A stretch of 19,591 bases of DNA from CAZPAN01 sp964428485 (GCA_964428485.1 CAYRYP010000024.1:1-19591); one strand, 5' to 3'; positions 8,301-15,901 are shown, counted from the first letter of the stretch. The notes: generated by a model not told the origin, from the letters alone. Program-made: numbers and translations.

Positions 8301-9045
8301 CGCCGGAGATGGCCCTTTCGAGCGCATCGATCATCGCTGTGCGAGCCGAGATGGCGCCGGTCAAAGCCTTCACGTACGCATCGCTCGGCCTCTTGCTAGC
8401 CTCGCGTTCGCGATGCAGCTCCTCGAGCTCCGAGATGCTTCTCTTTAGACGATCCACAAGGCCCATCGCCATGGTCTTGGGCGAATGCGCAGCGGGACCC
8501 ATCTCCACCGAGGAGAACCCCAGCTCAGAGAGCACCGACATATCTATCAGAGAGCGTATGCACCCTTTGATCTCGTCCGGATCGAGCACGGCCGAGAGCT
8601 CGTCGATCCCGTCACTCCCCGGCTGCGCAGATCTGCCCGCAACCGTCTCCTCTATGCACATGTCGAGGAGCTCGTCTCTCTCGAGGTCGCTCATATCCTC
8701 GAACACCGGGTCTATGCCAAACTCGAGCGCATGCTCTTTTAAGATGCGCGAGCACATCGAGTGAATCGTGGAGATCCAGGCCCCATCCACGAGAACCGCC
8801 TGGTCACGCATCCCCTTGGACCGAAGCATCGAGCGCACCCTGGTCTTGATTTCGGATGCGGCCTTCTTGGTGAAGGTGATCGCAAGTACCTCGTCTATCG
8901 AGCCGATCACGTGGTTCTCGAGCATCCAGGAGATCTTCTGCGTAAGGGTGAAGGTCTTGCCGGTACCCGCGCCTGCCGAGATGACGAGGTTCGTGTCGAG
9001 CGACTCTATGCACCTGCGCTGCGATTCAGTGAAGCTAGAAGCCAT
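5392..9045 (-). CDS. addA: ATP-dependent helicase/nuclease subunit A (AddA/RexA)
   Basis: AddA is the 3'-5' helicase and one of two nucleases of the complex that resects double-strand breaks for RecA. The 1217-residue protein (about 1230 in Bacillus) has all superfamily 1A motifs: Walker A SAGAGTGKT (23-31), motif Ia AITFTKKAASEI (55-66), Walker B VDEFQDT (360-366), VGDAQQSIYRFRG (388-400), then NFRSHPDIL, TIHASKGLEFPIV and KLYVGITRASQAL. The C-terminus is a PD-(D/E)XK nuclease of the RecB type: D1111 in GELDLLC, D1126 and K1128 in VVDYKTG, and QSMCY (1147-1151). A serine/aspartate-rich linker separates the two halves. I chose the ATG at 9043-9045 because AGAGG lies eight bases upstream. The in-frame GTG at 9052-9054 overlaps that site. 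It lies 48 bases after addB. Confidence 0.95.
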   Translation of the reverse strand: MASSFTESQRRCIESLDTNLVISAGAGTGKTFTLTQKISWMLENHVIGSIDEVLAITFTKKAASEIKTRVRSMLRSKGMRDQAVLVDGAWISTIHSMCSRILKEHALEFGIDPVFEDMSDLERDELLDMCIEETVAGRSAQPGSDGIDELSAVLDPDEIKGCIRSLIDMSVLSELGFSSVEMGPAAHSPKTMAMGLVDRLKRSISELEELHREREASKRPSDAYVKALTGAISARTAMIDALERAISGEDAHQDVCKVIASFGKSVSKKLHHSYAVENAVIGEDAQWVSGCCVELLGGIEQAILERLVNVASAVSDMFDAEKARLGKLDNNDLLILALRCLDEHPEVSRAYRERFSLILVDEFQDTSSMQIKIIDRLFASERAQLCTVGDAQQSIYRFRGADVNVYERFIGDSGAEPVELEVNFRSHPDILAFSNSIFGQDGVFDRRFLRLVAGKSWESGEVYSCPRVNLILTTRATTNGAKVDDARRFGAAEIAERLARMREGGARPEEMVVLLGRMSNAAVYTDALKARGFDVVIAGGSGFWETPESAMVGDMLAVLANPLDDAALFGLMSSGLLPIGDDCLLRVLKAGLSVKGRSRVSAGVSELARRFEEGEDDPESPLGLLCKLIRDARKMMGHARVSEILEWIVTDSGHLAHLQEQGAQGSASAANILKAIRFVEDQEDRGERGAVELSRTYAKQREANVKSGPGTLINGEGSAVRIMTIHASKGLEFPIVALADFEMSSGGGSKRITAQMLDGRSYAKVACPNEIDGLDLSVLKELSNVRTDADTIPNPATELAEASSYSNYARALLNFERGEEFAEARRKLYVGITRASQALIVLIDAKKSNSKNASPGKRIKAARNTLARDICTALFDAGVECDGTSDVFFPEEDVEFDYGGSIPGVLNVVDLIVDESGKVQVQDRPGYEPSAPDDPPDSVAVPEYRGRRGIDMFFAAPAETRGMFSYSSISEFWHGEGGVSDSESPSTEASTVTMHDGGAVSSDGSVRDVDGDSATDVGSAFHAIAEFMVTTGLLGRGEVSPPSRERVEAIARFYNVTSTDRLERAVSAWVTSDVATRAASYPNIGAEVPFCIEFPSGADGDGPALLNGELDLLCTDSSGECAFVVDYKTGGTVRETPEALRDKHMLQSMCYAYALLRNGVREIDMVFVRVEQIEKNGQPQTVWYRYTSDDLDRIEGCIAEVLTASYGTSHEGGTGRE

Positions 9046-9093
9046 CTGATACACCTCTTCGAGAGAGCTTCTTGAGCGCCGCGGTTCCGAACG

Positions 9094-12087
9094 TCATGCG
9101 ATCACGCTCCCGCACGATGCGGCCACTGGGCAGTACCTACACGAGTTTGCTGAGTGCGGCGATCTCGGAAACTCCCCCGCCTCCATCGCATCGAGCGCCT
9201 CGGCCACGCAGGCCTCGGTATCGGACAAGAGTCCGGCGAACCCATCGTGGGAAAGACCTACCATTCCCTTGCTGCAAAGGAAGCTCTCGGGCCCTATGAC
9301 GGTGCCATCGCATACGCCCTCCATGGATTCCACCTTCCTGTAGGACCGGTAGACCACACCCGCCACCTCAAGCCCAAGACGGCTTTGCGCCGCAGAGGCG
9401 TAGATCAAGGCCTGCACCTTATCGGGGCGCCATCTCGAGCCCACCTCCGTCGTCTCCTGCTCCGGGGCGACAAAGCCCCTCTCGTCGATCGACGACTTAT
9501 AGTCATGGATCACGGCACGGCCATGCGAATCTACGTCCAGGCGGTCAATCTTCCCGCGAAAGACCCTGCCCGCATACTCAAATGGTCCCTCCCCAGTTGA
9601 ACAGGAGTCGTCAGAGCTCTTATCTCCCAGCCCGAAGGACAGCTCAAATCGGCTGGGCACAAACTCGGTTGAGATGGACATGTCCGCCTCCAGAACGCGC
9701 CTTGCCCACCGCGTCCAGGTGCCGATCTTCATGCGTTGGGTGGGCGTCATCGCACAAAACGGGCTACTCGGGTTGCGTTCCATCTCTCCCACGTACTCGC
9801 TCGCAAGACTATCGAGTATCTCCCCCATGTCCTCCAGATCGCCCGTGGTGACCCTCCTAGGTGCTCGCTCCCCCTCTGAGATGTGCATGTAGTACCTGTA
9901 CAGCAGCTCGTGCACGAGGGTGCCAGCCATCCTGTTGTCAAAGGTTACGTCCAGCGGTTCGGGCCTCAGCATCTTTTCCACGAACCACCTATAGGGGCAT
10001 GACATGTAGGCCTCCACGAAGGTGGGCGAGTAGATGCGGTCGCCGCCGCTTGCTCTAGAGACGCAGTCGACGAGTGCCATGCGCTCGGAGTGATCGAGAT
10101 CCTCAGGACCCTTCGGGACCACCCTGCCAATCACCGCCGGGCGCGGCAAACCTGCGGCGGGCATCCTAGCGATAGTCGAAAGATCCCCCTCGCCGAGCTC
10201 CACCACAATCGGGCGACCGTCCCAGGCCGACACCTCACCCATCAGCTCCCTGGGGAGCAACGTGGATTTGTCGTAGGCCTCCAGATCCGAGGGATCTTCG
10301 CAGTAGCAGTCCGCGATCTCCTCGAAGAGCGCACTGGGTCTCATCTCCTCGCCATCCGCCCCGAACATCTTGCGCTCCACGATGACCATCGAGCGCGCGG
10401 AACGTATGGCGCGATAGAGGGCGAGGCGCCTGCTCTCCATGTTGCTGGAAATTCGAACGATCCCGGAGTTTTGGAGGATCGAGTCTCCTGGAAGCTCTCC
10501 CGAGTCCACCGGGAACCTATCGGCGGTAAGCCCCGCCAACACCAGGATGTCGCAGGTGCTCTCGGCCGCCTGCTCGAGGCTTCCCATCCTGACGGCCCGC
10601 TGCCCGTTGGCACCAGAAGACGTCTCGAACCTGACCCGAACACTCTCGCTCTTCATGATCTCAAGCACGTCGGCGAGCGTGATCCCGCGGGTGTCCATGC
10701 TCTCCAAAAGGTCGCTTATTCTCTCGTGAGCCGCGACATTCATCCTCGCCCCCACACTCGCCGACTCCCCGCCGTCCGGAAATATCCTGAAGTGCCCGCG
10801 CAGAAGGGAGCTCAAAACTCCCCGCAGGTCACTCTCGGCGATAGCCCTAGAGAGATCCTTGGCGATATCTGAGCAGGAGCCGATATCGGAGAGCCAGTCG
10901 TCTTTGGCTAGACCCGGCCTTCCCCTCCAGCTCGCATCCAATATCGATGCCATGTGCCTTGAGACGCCGGACAGACCGCTCAGCGCCAGATCTGCGAGCG
11001 CCACCGGGTCGGTGCTTCCGGTCGTCGCCTGGATGAAGGCACGTCCCATGCTCGTGTAGGCGAGCTTGTCGCTCGAGAAACCCGTCACAGCCACCCCGCT
11101 CAGCACCAGGCGCTCGATGAGATCGTCTGACCGATCGATTCCGTCGCTAACTATAAAGATGTTGGACGGATCGGCCCCGGATTCGATGCACCTCAGCACC
11201 TCACCCGCGATCAGCGGGGCCTCGGAATAATGGCCCGACGAGAGAGCGAACCTGACGGCCCCGGTCGGCTCGACCCTGTCCCCACCAACGAAGAGGAGCC
11301 TGTCAAGATCGGCTAGCTCCTGTGACCTGGCGTCGTCTGCCGTGCTGTCGTAGCAGCGCTCCTCTACGGTTGCGCCGCGCTCCTCGAACACAGCGGACAC
11401 AGACCTCGCTGAGGAGAGCGCCACATGGTTCTTTCCACCGGGCAGTATGACGGTGCAACCTCTGATGGTCGCATACTCCATTTCGACCGGGAGAGGATCC
11501 CTCTGCATCACCATGATCTCGGGAGGCTGGTCGCAAAGGAGTTCCGCCAGGGATGCGAGTGCTCTGCCATAGGGGGTCGCTCCCATCTCGCAGAGCACGT
11601 CTTCCATCGCGGCAAGGACCATCCAGACCTCTGCCTCGGTGCCGCTGATACCAGCATCTACCAGGGCACCCGCACCTCTTCCCGCAAGCTGCAGGTTGCT
11701 CTCGAAGCCGGGTGCCCCGAAGCCGCTCCTCGCGATCCTCGTGATCATCTCAACGGTACCGGAGCTTGGGCGCAGACCGCAGGAAGGGTATCTGCGCATG
11801 GCCGACATCGCGGCCACTCGAATCTCACCAGGAGTGGCGACACTGGTCCCGTCCCCGAACAGAGCCCAACGCCCATCCACAAAAGCCGAGAGGGTCGATG
11901 ACTCAACACCCATCGAGAGATCAGGCCTCTCCGTGGCCCAAAACCTGCGAATCGCATCCGCCTCGCCCTGACTCCCAAAGAGTACGGTAGCCCTCCGCAA
12001 GCCGGCCCGCTGCTCAATTGCCTCACACACGGCGAGTCTGATCGATTCGCCGGTGGCGGGAGCCGCGAATATCACGTTTGCAGGCAT
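9094..12087 (-). CDS. addB: ATP-dependent helicase/nuclease subunit B (AddB), Fe-S nuclease with degenerate Walker A
   Basis: AddB is the partner of AddA. In Bacillus its helicase-like half recognises Chi and its nuclease cuts the other strand. The 997-residue product has a helicase-like N-terminus and a C-terminal nuclease. D848 lies in FRGKIDRLDV, D862 and K864 in VIHDYKSS, and Q892/Y896 in QALIY. Four cysteines match the AddB iron-sulfur staple: C697 in CPYRWFVEKM, then C983, C986 and C992 (CRYCPVAASC). The Walker A position near the N-terminus reads AAPATGES (8-15), lacking the lysine, so ATP hydrolysis here is doubtful. The ATG at 12085-12087 has GGGAGG four bases upstream. A TTG at 12115 would add ten residues without such a site. 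The order addB-addA is as in Bacillus. At 997 residues it is shorter than the roughly 1160 of Bacillus AddB. Confidence 0.92.
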   Translation of the reverse strand: MPANVIFAAPATGESIRLAVCEAIEQRAGLRRATVLFGSQGEADAIRRFWATERPDLSMGVESSTLSAFVDGRWALFGDGTSVATPGEIRVAAMSAMRRYPSCGLRPSSGTVEMITRIARSGFGAPGFESNLQLAGRGAGALVDAGISGTEAEVWMVLAAMEDVLCEMGATPYGRALASLAELLCDQPPEIMVMQRDPLPVEMEYATIRGCTVILPGGKNHVALSSARSVSAVFEERGATVEERCYDSTADDARSQELADLDRLLFVGGDRVEPTGAVRFALSSGHYSEAPLIAGEVLRCIESGADPSNIFIVSDGIDRSDDLIERLVLSGVAVTGFSSDKLAYTSMGRAFIQATTGSTDPVALADLALSGLSGVSRHMASILDASWRGRPGLAKDDWLSDIGSCSDIAKDLSRAIAESDLRGVLSSLLRGHFRIFPDGGESASVGARMNVAAHERISDLLESMDTRGITLADVLEIMKSESVRVRFETSSGANGQRAVRMGSLEQAAESTCDILVLAGLTADRFPVDSGELPGDSILQNSGIVRISSNMESRRLALYRAIRSARSMVIVERKMFGADGEEMRPSALFEEIADCYCEDPSDLEAYDKSTLLPRELMGEVSAWDGRPIVVELGEGDLSTIARMPAAGLPRPAVIGRVVPKGPEDLDHSERMALVDCVSRASGGDRIYSPTFVEAYMSCPYRWFVEKMLRPEPLDVTFDNRMAGTLVHELLYRYYMHISEGERAPRRVTTGDLEDMGEILDSLASEYVGEMERNPSSPFCAMTPTQRMKIGTWTRWARRVLEADMSISTEFVPSRFELSFGLGDKSSDDSCSTGEGPFEYAGRVFRGKIDRLDVDSHGRAVIHDYKSSIDERGFVAPEQETTEVGSRWRPDKVQALIYASAAQSRLGLEVAGVVYRSYRKVESMEGVCDGTVIGPESFLCSKGMVGLSHDGFAGLLSDTEACVAEALDAMEAGEFPRSPHSANSCRYCPVAASCGSVIA

Positions 12088-12166
12088 CTTACCTCCCGAG
12101 GGCCCGTTGCGTTCCAACCTCTTTAGACTATCAGCTCTCCTGCGGGTGTGCTGTCATCGTAGACCC

Positions 12167-12206
12167 GAAGAAAAATCCCGCCGACCCGAGATACGAGCCG
12201 ACGGGA
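12167..12206 (-). terminator. Rho-independent terminator of the glycyl radical enzyme gene
   Basis: Read on the minus strand, a 13-base-pair stem (TCCCGTCGGCTCG paired with CGGGTCGGCGGGA, with G-U pairs) closes a five-base loop and is followed by TTTTTCTTC (12175-12167). It lies 41 bases past the stop of the glycyl radical enzyme gene and separates it from addB. Confidence 0.88.
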
Positions 12207-12246
12207 CTTTCGTCCAGCTGGAATCGTGGCTGTTGCCCGAAGCTGA

Positions 12247-14694
12247 CTAGAAGCTATTCTCCGTGCGGGAGATCAGGTCGTCCTGCTGATCCTTCGAGAG
12301 CTCCACGAAATAGGCGGAGTAGCCGGCGATGCGGACCACCATGTTGCGATATGCCTCGGGGTTCTCCTGGGCCGCCCTCATGTCCTCGGTGGACACGACG
12401 TTGTACTGAACCTCCATGCCGCCCTCGTCGAGATAGGCCTTGGTGAGGTCACGCAGCTTGTCGATGCCCTCCTGGTTGGAGACAGTGGAGGGATGCAGAC
12501 GAATGTTGAGCGCCAGACCGTCCATGAACTTGGAGTGGTCGTAGCAGTTGGCCGAGCGCAAAACGGCGGTGGGGCCGTTGGTGTCCCTGCCCTGGCAGGG
12601 CGAGGCGCCGTCGGCGATGGGCTCGCCAAACTTGCGGCCGTCCGGAGTAGCCCAGGTCACATAGCCCTGCGCCACGTGGTCGGAGGCGCCATAGAGACCA
12701 GAGCGGAACTTCTTCGCCCTCTTGGAGAAGATCCTGTTGGACATCTCGTAGTACTCGTTGGTAACCCAATCCATCATCGAGTCGGCGTACTCGTCGCCGT
12801 TGCCGAAATGCGGGACCTCCTTGATGATCTTGGCCTGCAGCTCCTCATAACCCTCCCAGTTGGCCATGACGGCGTCGTAGAGCTCACGGGTAGTGCAGAT
12901 CTTCTTCTGGAAGCACATGTAGTCGATCGCGGTGAGCGAATCGGCGACGGTGGCAAGTCCGGTAGCGGTTCCGCCGTACTCGTTGTACCTGCAGCCTCCC
13001 CAAGTGCAGTCCATACCGCGTGCCATGCAGTCGTCCATGAAGGCCGATAGCGACAGGTAGGGAGTGTAGTGCTGCACGATGTACTCACACAGGTTATTCA
13101 TCGACATAACGCCGCGCAGGGTGTACTCGGCGATCTCGGACCAAGCCGCTTTGACCTGCTCGATGTTGGTCATATCGTAGAGATAGCCGGTATGAATGCT
13201 CGACTGCTCCTTGGTGGTGGGGTTGATGCCGTTGTTGATGGCCATCGTGAGGAGAGCCGGGTAATGCAGGTTGGTGTTGGGCGGAATCACGCCGTTGCAG
13301 CAGGCGTAGTCGGTTCCCTGCCCGGTGATCTCCTGGCAACCAATGATCGCGTAGTCGCGAGCGTCACGGAGGGAGAATCCGAGCTCACGCATGAGAGCAG
13401 GAATGATAACCTCATCGTTCTGGAAGAGCGGGAGGCCTCCGACCATCGCATTGACCCTGATGGCGACATCCCAGAGGTCATCCGGGGTATCCTTGTTGAT
13501 CCTCAGCGAGATCGTGGGATCGTGGAGCTTCATGCGCCCGAGCGCCGCGAGCGTCATGTAGGTCACCGGGTTGGAGGCATCCTCGCCGGTATCGGGGTCG
13601 ACGCCTCCGACGGTGGTGTGCATGTAGGTGTTGCCGATGCCGATGATCTGGGCGAGCGGACCCTCGTTGCCCCTGTAGAAACCGTTGACCTTGAGGAAGA
13701 AGCAGTCGACGATCTCCTGCGCCTCCTCCATCGTGATGTAGCCGGTCTCAAGGTCGCTCTTGAGGAACGGCCAAACGTTCTGGTCGAAGCGGCCGCAGGA
13801 TCCGATGTCGTTCAGCCCCTCGTGCAGGACGCTCTGCATGTAGAGCAGGTAGAGCTGGCAGGCCTCGCGGAAGTGACGCGGAGTGCGGGTGGAGATCCAC
13901 CTGAGTCCATCGGCCATCGAGAGAAGCTCCGCCTTGCGAGCCTCGTCGGTGGTCTCGGCAGCCTTAGCCTCGCAAGCTTCAGCATAGTTGTTGATGTAAG
14001 CGATCATTCCATCGCAGTAATCGATCATGGCGGTGTAGAACATCCACTTGTCTGTGTCATCGCCCATCAGATCGTTCCTGTGGCTGTCGAGCCAGTCCTG
14101 AGCCTGCTTGCGGACGTTGCCGATGCCGATCTTCATCAGGTTGTTGTAGCCGGGGGTGAGGTGTCCCGCGGGCATCATCATAATGGGCATCTTGTCGCCG
14201 CAGGGTGAGCCGCCGACGCGGCAGATCTCGCTATAGCCCTCTGGCACGGACTGCTTGATGATCGCATCGGGGGTCTTGTCGGCCCAGTACTTGGCGTGCT
14301 CAAGGAACTCCTCGTAGTCCTCCTTCTTGCAGGCCATGCGGCACTCGGAGTCATCGGGGTTGTGGTAGTAGCCATCCTCGCGGAGGGTCCATCTTCCGCT
14401 TCCGACGCCGGCGAGGACAGTTGCATCAACGCCCCAGAACGGCGGAAGGGAGGTTCCGCAGAACTCGACACCCTTGTTGCAGACCAGCATCTCGAAGTCC
14501 TCAACACGGGGGACCATCTCGGTAAGGATGGCCTTTATGATCTTGGCATGCTTGAGGTACGGCAGCATCGGGCCGCACTTCTTGTCGGCCTCAGTTGCAA
14601 TGCGGGAAACCAGGGAGTCGTGGATGATCACCCTGTCTCTGACTGCTTCGCGCATCTCCTGCATGCGCTCGGACACTGGCAGGAACTCATACAT
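12247..14694 (-). CDS. Glycyl radical enzyme (pyruvate formate-lyase-like), substrate unknown
   Basis: The 815-residue protein has the two halves of the glycyl radical enzyme family. The PFL-like domain contains the thiyl-radical cysteine C453 in AIIGCQEITG, with E455 in the C-x-E arrangement of dehydratases, lyases and arylacetate decarboxylases rather than the CC of pyruvate formate-lyase. The glycine-radical domain ends in VVRIAGYSAYFVELSKDQQD, with G791 as the radical site. ARYN-type (CRYNEYGG), GLATVADSLTAID, WATPDGR and RLHPSTV blocks are also present. I chose the ATG at 14692-14694 because GGAGG lies exactly six bases upstream. An ATG two codons earlier abuts that site. No radical-SAM activating enzyme is in the window, so activation must come from elsewhere. 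The Q between C and E and the TDYACCNG that follows differ from the GCVEP of choline or glycerol enzymes, so I do not assign a substrate. Confidence 0.9.
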   Translation of the reverse strand: MYEFLPVSERMQEMREAVRDRVIIHDSLVSRIATEADKKCGPMLPYLKHAKIIKAILTEMVPRVEDFEMLVCNKGVEFCGTSLPPFWGVDATVLAGVGSGRWTLREDGYYHNPDDSECRMACKKEDYEEFLEHAKYWADKTPDAIIKQSVPEGYSEICRVGGSPCGDKMPIMMMPAGHLTPGYNNLMKIGIGNVRKQAQDWLDSHRNDLMGDDTDKWMFYTAMIDYCDGMIAYINNYAEACEAKAAETTDEARKAELLSMADGLRWISTRTPRHFREACQLYLLYMQSVLHEGLNDIGSCGRFDQNVWPFLKSDLETGYITMEEAQEIVDCFFLKVNGFYRGNEGPLAQIIGIGNTYMHTTVGGVDPDTGEDASNPVTYMTLAALGRMKLHDPTISLRINKDTPDDLWDVAIRVNAMVGGLPLFQNDEVIIPALMRELGFSLRDARDYAIIGCQEITGQGTDYACCNGVIPPNTNLHYPALLTMAINNGINPTTKEQSSIHTGYLYDMTNIEQVKAAWSEIAEYTLRGVMSMNNLCEYIVQHYTPYLSLSAFMDDCMARGMDCTWGGCRYNEYGGTATGLATVADSLTAIDYMCFQKKICTTRELYDAVMANWEGYEELQAKIIKEVPHFGNGDEYADSMMDWVTNEYYEMSNRIFSKRAKKFRSGLYGASDHVAQGYVTWATPDGRKFGEPIADGASPCQGRDTNGPTAVLRSANCYDHSKFMDGLALNIRLHPSTVSNQEGIDKLRDLTKAYLDEGGMEVQYNVVSTEDMRAAQENPEAYRNMVVRIAGYSAYFVELSKDQQDDLISRTENSF

Positions 14695-14934
14695 GTGCAT
14701 CCTCCGTTCATAAGATCGTTTGGTCCCGGGTACTATGGCGCAAAGCAGCGCATCTACCGGGATTTCTCGCTGAACTGTGAAGAGTTTAGTTCCACCCGGC
14801 AAACTACTCATTGAGTTCCTGCACACAACTTCGTGCAATCGATGTGCGAATCAATCAGTTTTCAGCCGTTTGGATCGTATAGGGCGTCACAGGAGGCGTC
14901 GGTGCGGTCCTTCCTTGTCCGTTACTACGGCGCC
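14695..14934. promoter_or_regulatory. Upstream region of the glycyl radical enzyme gene with inverted repeats
   Basis: This 240-base gap lies between the TetR gene stop and the enzyme start. I see a perfect 11-base palindrome ACTCATTGAGT (14806-14816), GAACT (14772-14776) facing AGTTC (14788-14792), TGCAC (14820-14824) facing GTGCA (14833-14837), and TAGGGCG (14880-14886) facing CGCCCTA (14931-14937), the last overlapping the TetR stop. They are candidate operators or folded leader RNA. I could not pick a convincing -35/-10 pair. GGAGG on the minus strand at 14701-14705 is the ribosome binding site. Confidence 0.4.
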
Positions 14935-15588
14935 CTAGTTACTTTCGATGGCGATGTTGAAGTCGACGAACCTGATCTCCACCTCGTACAGAAGATCTAT
15001 GCAGCGCTGGCAGCGCCTCTCGACCTCTTCCTTGGGAAGATAGCCAAAGTAGATCTCGGTGAAGTTGGTGAGCATCTCGGGAAAGTCTATGCTGCCCGGG
15101 TTACGCCCGTAGTACGAGTCGATCGCCGCCTCAATTCCCTTGTAGGCCACGAAGTAAAAGCGTGCCTTTTTCTCGCCAAGCGTTTTCGCCGTTGTTCGAA
15201 ACGCCTCGAAGCTATCGTCGATGTACTTGTCTTCATCGTCGTTTCCAAGGTCATCGAGCATAAACTCCATCACGAAGCGCCTGTAGCGCTCGTCGTAGAA
15301 GACCAGCTTACGATGCATCGCAAATCCCAAAAACGCCTTCTGGAGATCGTCCTCCTCCGAGAAGAGCTCAGACACGGCCTGTGAGATCCTAAGCATCAGA
15401 TCGTTGTAGAGCATTGAAGCGATGTTGCGCTTGTTACCGAAATGATGGGCGATCGTGCCGGGGTTAACCATGGCGGCCTTGTATATCTCTGAATAAGTCG
15501 TCTCCTTGTAACCCTTCTCCATGAAGAGCCTCTTGCAGGTGTCGATGATTATGCCCTTGGTCTCCATTCCATTAGCGTAGTTGGCCAT
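14935..15588 (-). CDS. TetR/AcrR-family transcriptional regulator
   Basis: The 217-residue protein has a TetR-type N-terminal helix-turn-helix. KGIIIDTCKRLFMEKGYKET (11-30) is followed by TYSEIYKAAMVNPGTIAHHF (31-50), with GNK next. The remaining two thirds are helical, as expected for the ligand-binding and dimerisation domain, but show no recognisable ligand motif. The ATG at 15586-15588 has a G-rich stretch (GGGGG) three bases upstream, so the start is less certain, and an ATG seven codons in is possible. It lies upstream of the glycyl radical enzyme gene in the same direction and divergent from the alcohol dehydrogenase, the usual position of a local regulator. Its likely targets are its own promoter and one or both neighbours. 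The effector is unknown. Confidence 0.88.
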   Translation of the reverse strand: MANYANGMETKGIIIDTCKRLFMEKGYKETTYSEIYKAAMVNPGTIAHHFGNKRNIASMLYNDLMLRISQAVSELFSEEDDLQKAFLGFAMHRKLVFYDERYRRFVMEFMLDDLGNDDEDKYIDDSFEAFRTTAKTLGEKKARFYFVAYKGIEAAIDSYYGRNPGSIDFPEMLTNFTEIYFGYLPKEEVERRCQRCIDLLYEVEIRFVDFNIAIESN

Positions 15589-15721
15589 GATCCCCCAATC
15601 TCGAAACCAGAAACTCGATGGTGCGAACTCGCACCCGAAGCTGTGACCTGCCTTCACGATAAGGCAATATTAAAAGTGTTCAACTTAATTCATTCTACAG
15701 AAGAGAAGGAAGTTTTGCAGA

Positions 15722-15753
15722 CCCGTGAACCTGTATCACAAGGGCGTTTTTTT
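15722..15753 (+). terminator. Terminator-like hairpin upstream of the alcohol dehydrogenase gene
   Basis: CCCGTGA and TCAC-AA-GGG form a seven-pair stem with a two-base bulge and a seven-base loop, followed by CG and seven T residues (15747-15753), read on the plus strand. No plus-strand gene lies directly upstream. It could end a short leader transcript or antisense RNA. The stem is weak, so this is uncertain. Confidence 0.35.
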
Positions 15754-15834
15754 ACATGGCAATGACTGCATCATCGACGCGAGCGGTCAAAAATTGAGCC
15801 TTTTCGGAATCTTTTTGTTGTCTTTTTCAAAATC

Positions 15835-15875
15835 TTTTCTCTTTTATTTGAGTATTTTCTCTTTTCATTGGGTAT
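15835..15875. repeat. Two tandem copies of a 20-base repeat upstream of the alcohol dehydrogenase gene
   Basis: Two 21-base copies, 15835-15855 and 15855-15875, share a T at the junction and match at 18 of 21 positions. Each begins TTTTCTCTTTT and ends with a TTG-purine-GTAT block. The 20-base period is about two DNA helix turns, so two protein molecules could bind on the same face. The repeat lies 113-153 bases before the dehydrogenase ATG. Confidence 0.6.
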
Positions 15876-15901
15876 TAACTAGGGCAATTTTGAATGTGTA
15901 G

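Noticed and set aside
13069..14208. A 379-codon open frame on the plus strand opposite the glycyl radical enzyme gene
   Set aside because: It is fully antisense to a convincing gene in GC-rich DNA, where such frames are expected. The translation shows no family signature and no good ribosome binding site.
12247..14694. Naming the glycyl radical enzyme pyruvate formate-lyase, indoleacetate decarboxylase or 4-hydroxyphenylacetate decarboxylase
   Set aside because: Pyruvate formate-lyase needs adjacent cysteines at the active site, and here there is C-Q-E. The loop after the cysteine does not match what I recall for the 4-hydroxyphenylacetate enzyme, and no activase or decarboxylase small subunit is adjacent. 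The indoleacetate assignment cannot be tested without alignment.
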